From Collybiopsis luxurians FD-317 M1 (Eukaryota; Basidiomycota; Agaricomycetes; Agaricales; Omphalotaceae), in the NCBI GenBank assembly GCA_000827265.1, contig KN834809.1, forward strand, positions 221,312-285,311: DNA of 64,000 nt. The letters run 5' to 3'. Position numbers and translations under genes: made by a program. This document shows, piece after piece, positions 59,589 through 64,000 of this stretch (within the stretch, counting starts at the first letter, position 1; every line of letters starts with the position of its first letter). Under the pieces are notes generated by a model. The model searched no databases. It had not been told where the DNA came from and was given only the letters and a program-made list of their open reading frames with translations.

Positions 59589-62500
59589 ATGGCCCATCCC
59601 CTCGTCTTCCCTCTGCGAACTTACTTCTACCCAGTTGGGAATACAACGCCTTTAAATCTTATCCAGGACATCGCGCCTGAACAGTCGGCTAACATTCTTT
59701 TGCTAGGTTGCGGGGATCCCAGGAATATCTTCTTCACTTTACACTGCAATGCTTTTGGTGAAAGAACGTCGTGTATGTTGTCATTGTGCGCACTTGACCA
59801 AAATTAGTAATTTCGATCCAGTCCCTCGTAAACTAGATATAACATGTTGTGATATAGAGCCTGCAGTTCTAGGTATGTGCTCAAGATCCCTCGCTAGCAT
59901 GTCATTCTGGTAATCCCGCACGCTCCTCAGCTCGCAATATTCTGCTTTTCACACTCATCATCGATGATGAATCTTCCAAGGACAGGTGTCTCTGGAATAT
60001 ATTTTATGATATCTACATCGACGCGGAGGTAATGCATGTACTAATACAGCAGTGCCAGAAATTGGTTGATCTAGCAGCGGATGTGAGCAGCTGGCACGCA
60101 AGTCCGTATGGCTTGCTTCTCCGAGCCTGCACTCAGCATACAATCTTCGAACTACGTCGCTATTGGTCCCTCTACGAGCGTTTTGAAAATCTGCCTGCAG
60201 GCCAAAAAATCAGGATATCCCGTGCATTTTCCGAAGCTTTGAACAAGTCCGAAAAATCAGCAGGTTCCTCGCGTTCAGCTGGTCTTTTCCAGATGTTTGC
60301 CACGAAGTGCATTTCTGAGCATTTCATTCGGTTCTGGTCATCTGGAGTCAACCATTACGATAAAAATGCAACGGCACAAGCGAAACTGATTAACCCGACT
60401 TTTGTCTATTCCATCGCTGGAGAAGGCTTCGCTGTTCACTATGGCACAGATGCGTTTTCGTCGTTCCATCTCGCCCCAGCTTTTTCTGACAGCTGCGGTA
60501 GCATCGAGTCGAGACGTGATATTTCCAAAGAACGAGCTTATGCTTTTGTTCGAAGCACGTTCCAAACTTGGTGCTCTACCTTCAGAGAGGTTGCCTCGAA
60601 GGATATGTTGCGAATCAGATTCTTCGCAGGCGATGCGTTAGCCCTCTGTTCTTTACTTCACTGCCGTGCTTCCTTCCCTTCAACGCCTTCCACATTCTAT
60701 GCCACTCGATGGAAGGCGACAGTACTTGAGCTTGATAGTGGAGACTATGACAATAGTTCCGCATATGCAGCTCCCCTCGCGTTTGATGTCATTGACACCT
60801 CAAACCTTGTTGATCACCTCGGTTTGCTCAACATCCTTGCCGTCGTCAGCCCCCTCCTTTCACGGACCCCACACTCTTCTCTTTATACCGAAACGTTGTT
60901 GGCCACGGGCTCCGATCCTAGGCTTGGCTTTTTAGAACTAATGTGCGGTGATCTCACTATGCTTTCACTACTGTTCGACCTTGTCCCGTCATCTTTTGTA
61001 TCCGGGTTCAATTCCCATTCCAATATTCATGAACTTACCGCACATTCCCTCACTGAATATTCTCCTCAATTTCATGAACGCTTGTGTTGGAAAATCATTT
61101 CTTTCTCCGAACCCGCCATCATCGCATCGATGTATTTTGAACCCAAACAATTGGGTGAATTTCTGTTCAATGTCTACCTTGGCATGTTCTCTGATGAGAA
61201 TTTGAGTTTGATGAGGATGCAATCCTCTAACAAGGATGAAGCATTCAAGCAAAAGGTGTTGAGGGGTAATCTTATCCATTACACCAGAGCTACATTCGCA
61301 GCCTTTTTGAAGAGGGTCAAGGAGAGAGTGACCACTGATTGGGATCTTGTCATGGATGTCTTGCTGGAGTTTATCATCAGTGACCGAACCCTCCTAGTCG
61401 GTTCCAATTATTTCCAGGATCTCTGCTGTCAGCTTCATCTCTTTGGGGTTTTCACTATTGAAACATTGCGTCCAAATTATTCTGTCCTTGCCCGTACACG
61501 GATTCCAGGATGGGGTAATATTCCACCCATCATTTTCGTTTCTCTAGTGGTCCCTCGGCGGAAACTCAAGGTACTGGAAAATCTACCTCTGGAGAAGTTG
61601 GGAAGCCCACTTCTACAATTTGATGTTTACGTTCCAGGATTTCAAACCGTATTTTTCTGTATTCAAACAGCATTTGGGGCACTCTCCAATTCGTCTGGCC
61701 ACAATGAGGAACCTACGCTAGTCTTGGCAGAAGATCCTGACAGTTGGGCAGGCTCTGCTGACTTGGTAGTTAGTGTTGCAGTGCCAGCCTGGATTTTCTC
61801 GCACAAAGGGGTTGAAGTCGGGCTCAATGTTCGGTCGACGACTAGCAGTTTCCACTTAACATCCATCCTTGGATTCGACCTTCATATCTTCAGAACTCCT
61901 GTTACCGACAAAACACATGTTTTCTTCACTCGATCCCGTCCCAATGCGCAGAACAAGCCGCAAGGAGTATGTATCCTACCCTCGCGACCGTGTATTGAGT
62001 CGAAGACTAACCATACCATTGTACGACTGGATGCAAGTTGTCAGTGTGTTGCCGAGATGAGTACAAAGGCCTTCATCACAGACCCTGCAGAACAAGCCGT
62101 ACTCGATGGGCCATCCCGGGTACCCGTAGTTCCTCAACAAACTTCCGCTTGTCGTGTAACGTTGAGATTTGGCAGCGTCGAGCACTTCGTCCAATTTCCA
62201 TTTCCTATCAACGGTAATCGCACAAGGTTGAAAATTGCACGCAAATCTCACTATATCGAGGTTGGTTGTTCTTCATTAGCAACAAAAATTGTACAATCAT
62301 ATCTAATCTATCTCTCAGGTTATCGCTTTTCCGTCTGGCCACAATAGTCCCTTCTTCAGTGGTATCAACGTCAACAAATTCCCAGTTTTGCTTCATGGAT
62401 CGAGCCCCGTTGTCTGGAACTTGCACAGACTATACCTTAACCGCCTACCTGTCGTAGATTTGGATAAAGACAACTCCCTTTGGCTCAAAGGCCACCTCTC

Positions 62501-63329
62501 TTTCGCGGCAAGCGAGTATGAGCGGGGGGTTATCAGCGGTGGAGAAGACCCTCGTCGGTCCAAACCACTCACAGATGTAAAAGAAACACTACAAGGCATG
62601 TTTGTTCAATTTACTGAGATTCAAGGTGGTCCGCGTATTTCAGTGTTTGTGCTAAAAGATCCTGTCGAAGGGGGCGGGATTTACGCGGCGCTCTTTTTGT
62701 CCAGTCTCAGGCTTGATCTGTCTTCCCACTCCATTGTCCTTGACGGGTATGTACTCCCAATAACCAAAACGTTACCCAAAGACGTCCTTCAGGATCTCGC
62801 CAACTTGGGCATGAGCGTCAGTCAAGTCATGGCCGTCGGACAGGAGATGCGGGCGTGGAAGCAACTCATACCTGCTCTAGTTGAGCGCTGCAGACAGACT
62901 TGGATGCACCAGGACGATTGCGAATATATCAAAACAGGACGAGTGCCTCTCTCGTATGCGATAGGCGAAAATGTGATATGCCATTGCGGTCAGGGCAGAG
63001 ACGTGGAGGGCATGTTGCGCAAAAAAGAATGGAAGAGATTCGCCCCCTTCTCCACGCGAATCGCGATCAGCCCGCTTTATGCTGTGTCATACATGGATAG
63101 TGTCGTTGGAAACCTCTTCAGAAAAAATGATCGGAAGGCAGGTGCAGAAGAGGCATCGAAGAAACTGGGTGAACTATCGCTTTCTGAGTCGCACGGAGAG
63201 GGCTGTCGGAAGTGTGGTTCGAACGGCCAATTGTTGGCATGCGGCCGATGTAAGAAAGTGAAATACTGTTCGAAGAAGTGTCAGCAGGATGATTGGAAGA
63301 CGCATAAACGGCTCTGTCACCAGTCTTAG
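59589..63329 (+). CDS. large DUF4470-like/MYND zinc-finger protein (intact copy)
   Basis: Exons 59589-59770, 59808-59872, 59931-62260 and 62319-63329 join in frame to give 1195 residues. Seen: an N-terminal DUF4470-like region (ANILLLGCGDPRNIFFTLHC joined through two introns to RKLDITCCDIEPAVLARNIL), a long region without known motif, and a C-terminal MYND finger with all zinc ligands, C-x2-C-x7-C-x2-C-x4-Y-C-x3-C-x7-H-x3-C (CRKCGSNGQLLACGRCKKVK onwards), ending H-K-R-L-C-H-Q-S. MYND fingers bind Pro-rich peptides in other proteins; the function of this fungal architecture is unknown. Intron 1 is only 37 nt. The preceding decayed copy and relic show recent local duplication. Confidence 0.87.
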
Positions 63330-63478
63330 CCTGCGTCAGGGGAGGAATAAAATTCAGTGTATTAGGTATGTGGTATATATAGTCGAGCGAATGATCGAGT
63401 ATACATAAAAGAGTGTGAATTAACAGAAGCTTTCAAGTCCATGAAAATAACCGATTAGAGACTACAACTCCTATGTGT

Positions 63479-64000
63479 TTACTGGGAGTTGGAGTAGTGA
63501 AGCCAATCGTTGAAGTTCAGGTAGGGAACAGTGTCGCCTGTAAGAGTCCATTGTTTGATGTAGTTCCACCAGTTTGTGATAACGTAGTCCGCGTTTCTTT
63601 AACAAAAATAGTCAGCGAAAAGGGCGGAAAGAAGGAGAAATGCTAAAGATATTTACTCGGGCCAAGCACTGGTGTTGATTTCAGTCAAAGTTCCATACAC
63701 AAAGTCGAGATAGTTTTGCTGAGTGATGGGGCATCCGCCTTCCTGCCAGGCGCAATCGCCAACGATTCCGGCATAGATCTATTGATACAGGCGGGGCAGG
63801 AGTTAGAATGAAAAGTCCTAAATAACGGTTTGCAGTATGCCAACACGTACATTGTAATCCAAACTCTGAGTCTCCGGAGCGTCAGGGACCGATTCTGCTC
63901 CCGTGGTGCATTGAATCATTTCAATGAGAGGAGTAACACCCTGGCAAGTAGCAGCAGCGACGCAGGATTTGACACTCCAGACGTTAGTCGTGTTTGCTGC
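63479..64000 (-). CDS. partial gene at the right edge, hypothetical (possibly secreted)
   Basis: The 3' part of a minus-strand gene that continues past the window. The stop lies at 63479. Read in three exons separated by two short introns: IEMIQCTTGAESVPDAPETQ, then IYAGIVGDCAWQEGGCPITQ with YLDFVYGTLTEINTSAWP, then ADYVITNWWNYIKQWTLTG ending FNDWLHYSNSQ. Several Cys and Trp residues and one N-x-S site suggest an extracellular protein. The N-terminus is missing, so no signal peptide can be checked. Family not recognised. Confidence 0.55.

Overview
The window is nuclear DNA of a basidiomycete fungus, most likely an agaricomycete mushroom. Genes are dense and on both strands, and most are split by several introns of about 45-70 nt with GTRNGT...YAG borders. 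The families fit this reading: expanded arrestin-like proteins, DUF4470-like/MYND proteins, OPT transporter, ATG15, ATG22, FAN1, MIC60. Every multi-exon model below was built by eye from splice borders and checked by reading-frame continuity; none was tested against transcripts or databases.

Layout. 1-2.6 kb: an intron-containing tRNA-Ile(AAT), a decayed second copy, and a membrane/coiled-coil protein. 2.9-12.3 kb: four arrestin-like genes (one on minus, three on plus); a fifth lies at 34.8-36.5 kb. 12.4-17.6 kb: a family-16-type methyltransferase divergently paired (122 bp) with a peroxisomal adenine-nucleotide carrier, then an amidase with 14 exons, one only 7 nt long. 18.4-22 kb: an oligopeptide transporter. 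23.3-28.1 kb: a PX-PB1 protein and the vacuolar lipase ATG15. 28.5-36.5 kb (minus): neutral trehalase, ATG22 and the fifth arrestin. 38.7-46.3 kb: a conserved coiled-coil protein, MIC60 and the FAN1 nuclease. 48.6-53.2 kb: a disordered Ser/Pro-rich protein and the FG nucleoporin Nup49/NUP58. 53.4-63.3 kb: a tandem duplication of a large DUF4470-like/MYND gene (one decayed copy, one short relic, one intact copy) with an unrecognised five-exon gene between. A partial gene runs off the right edge on minus.

How the genes may work together (inference). All five arrestin-like proteins carry an N-terminal L-P-x-Y motif and four also carry P-P-x-Y, which are recognition sites for WW domains of Rsp5/NEDD4 ubiquitin ligases. 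They therefore look like transporter-endocytosis adaptors. The same window encodes a plausible client class (OPT transporter) and vacuolar end-steps (ATG15 lipase, ATG22 amino-acid effluxer), plus reserve-sugar mobilisation (trehalase). This is a shared theme, not proof of a cluster. I found no CRISPR array, no intact transposon and no rRNA.
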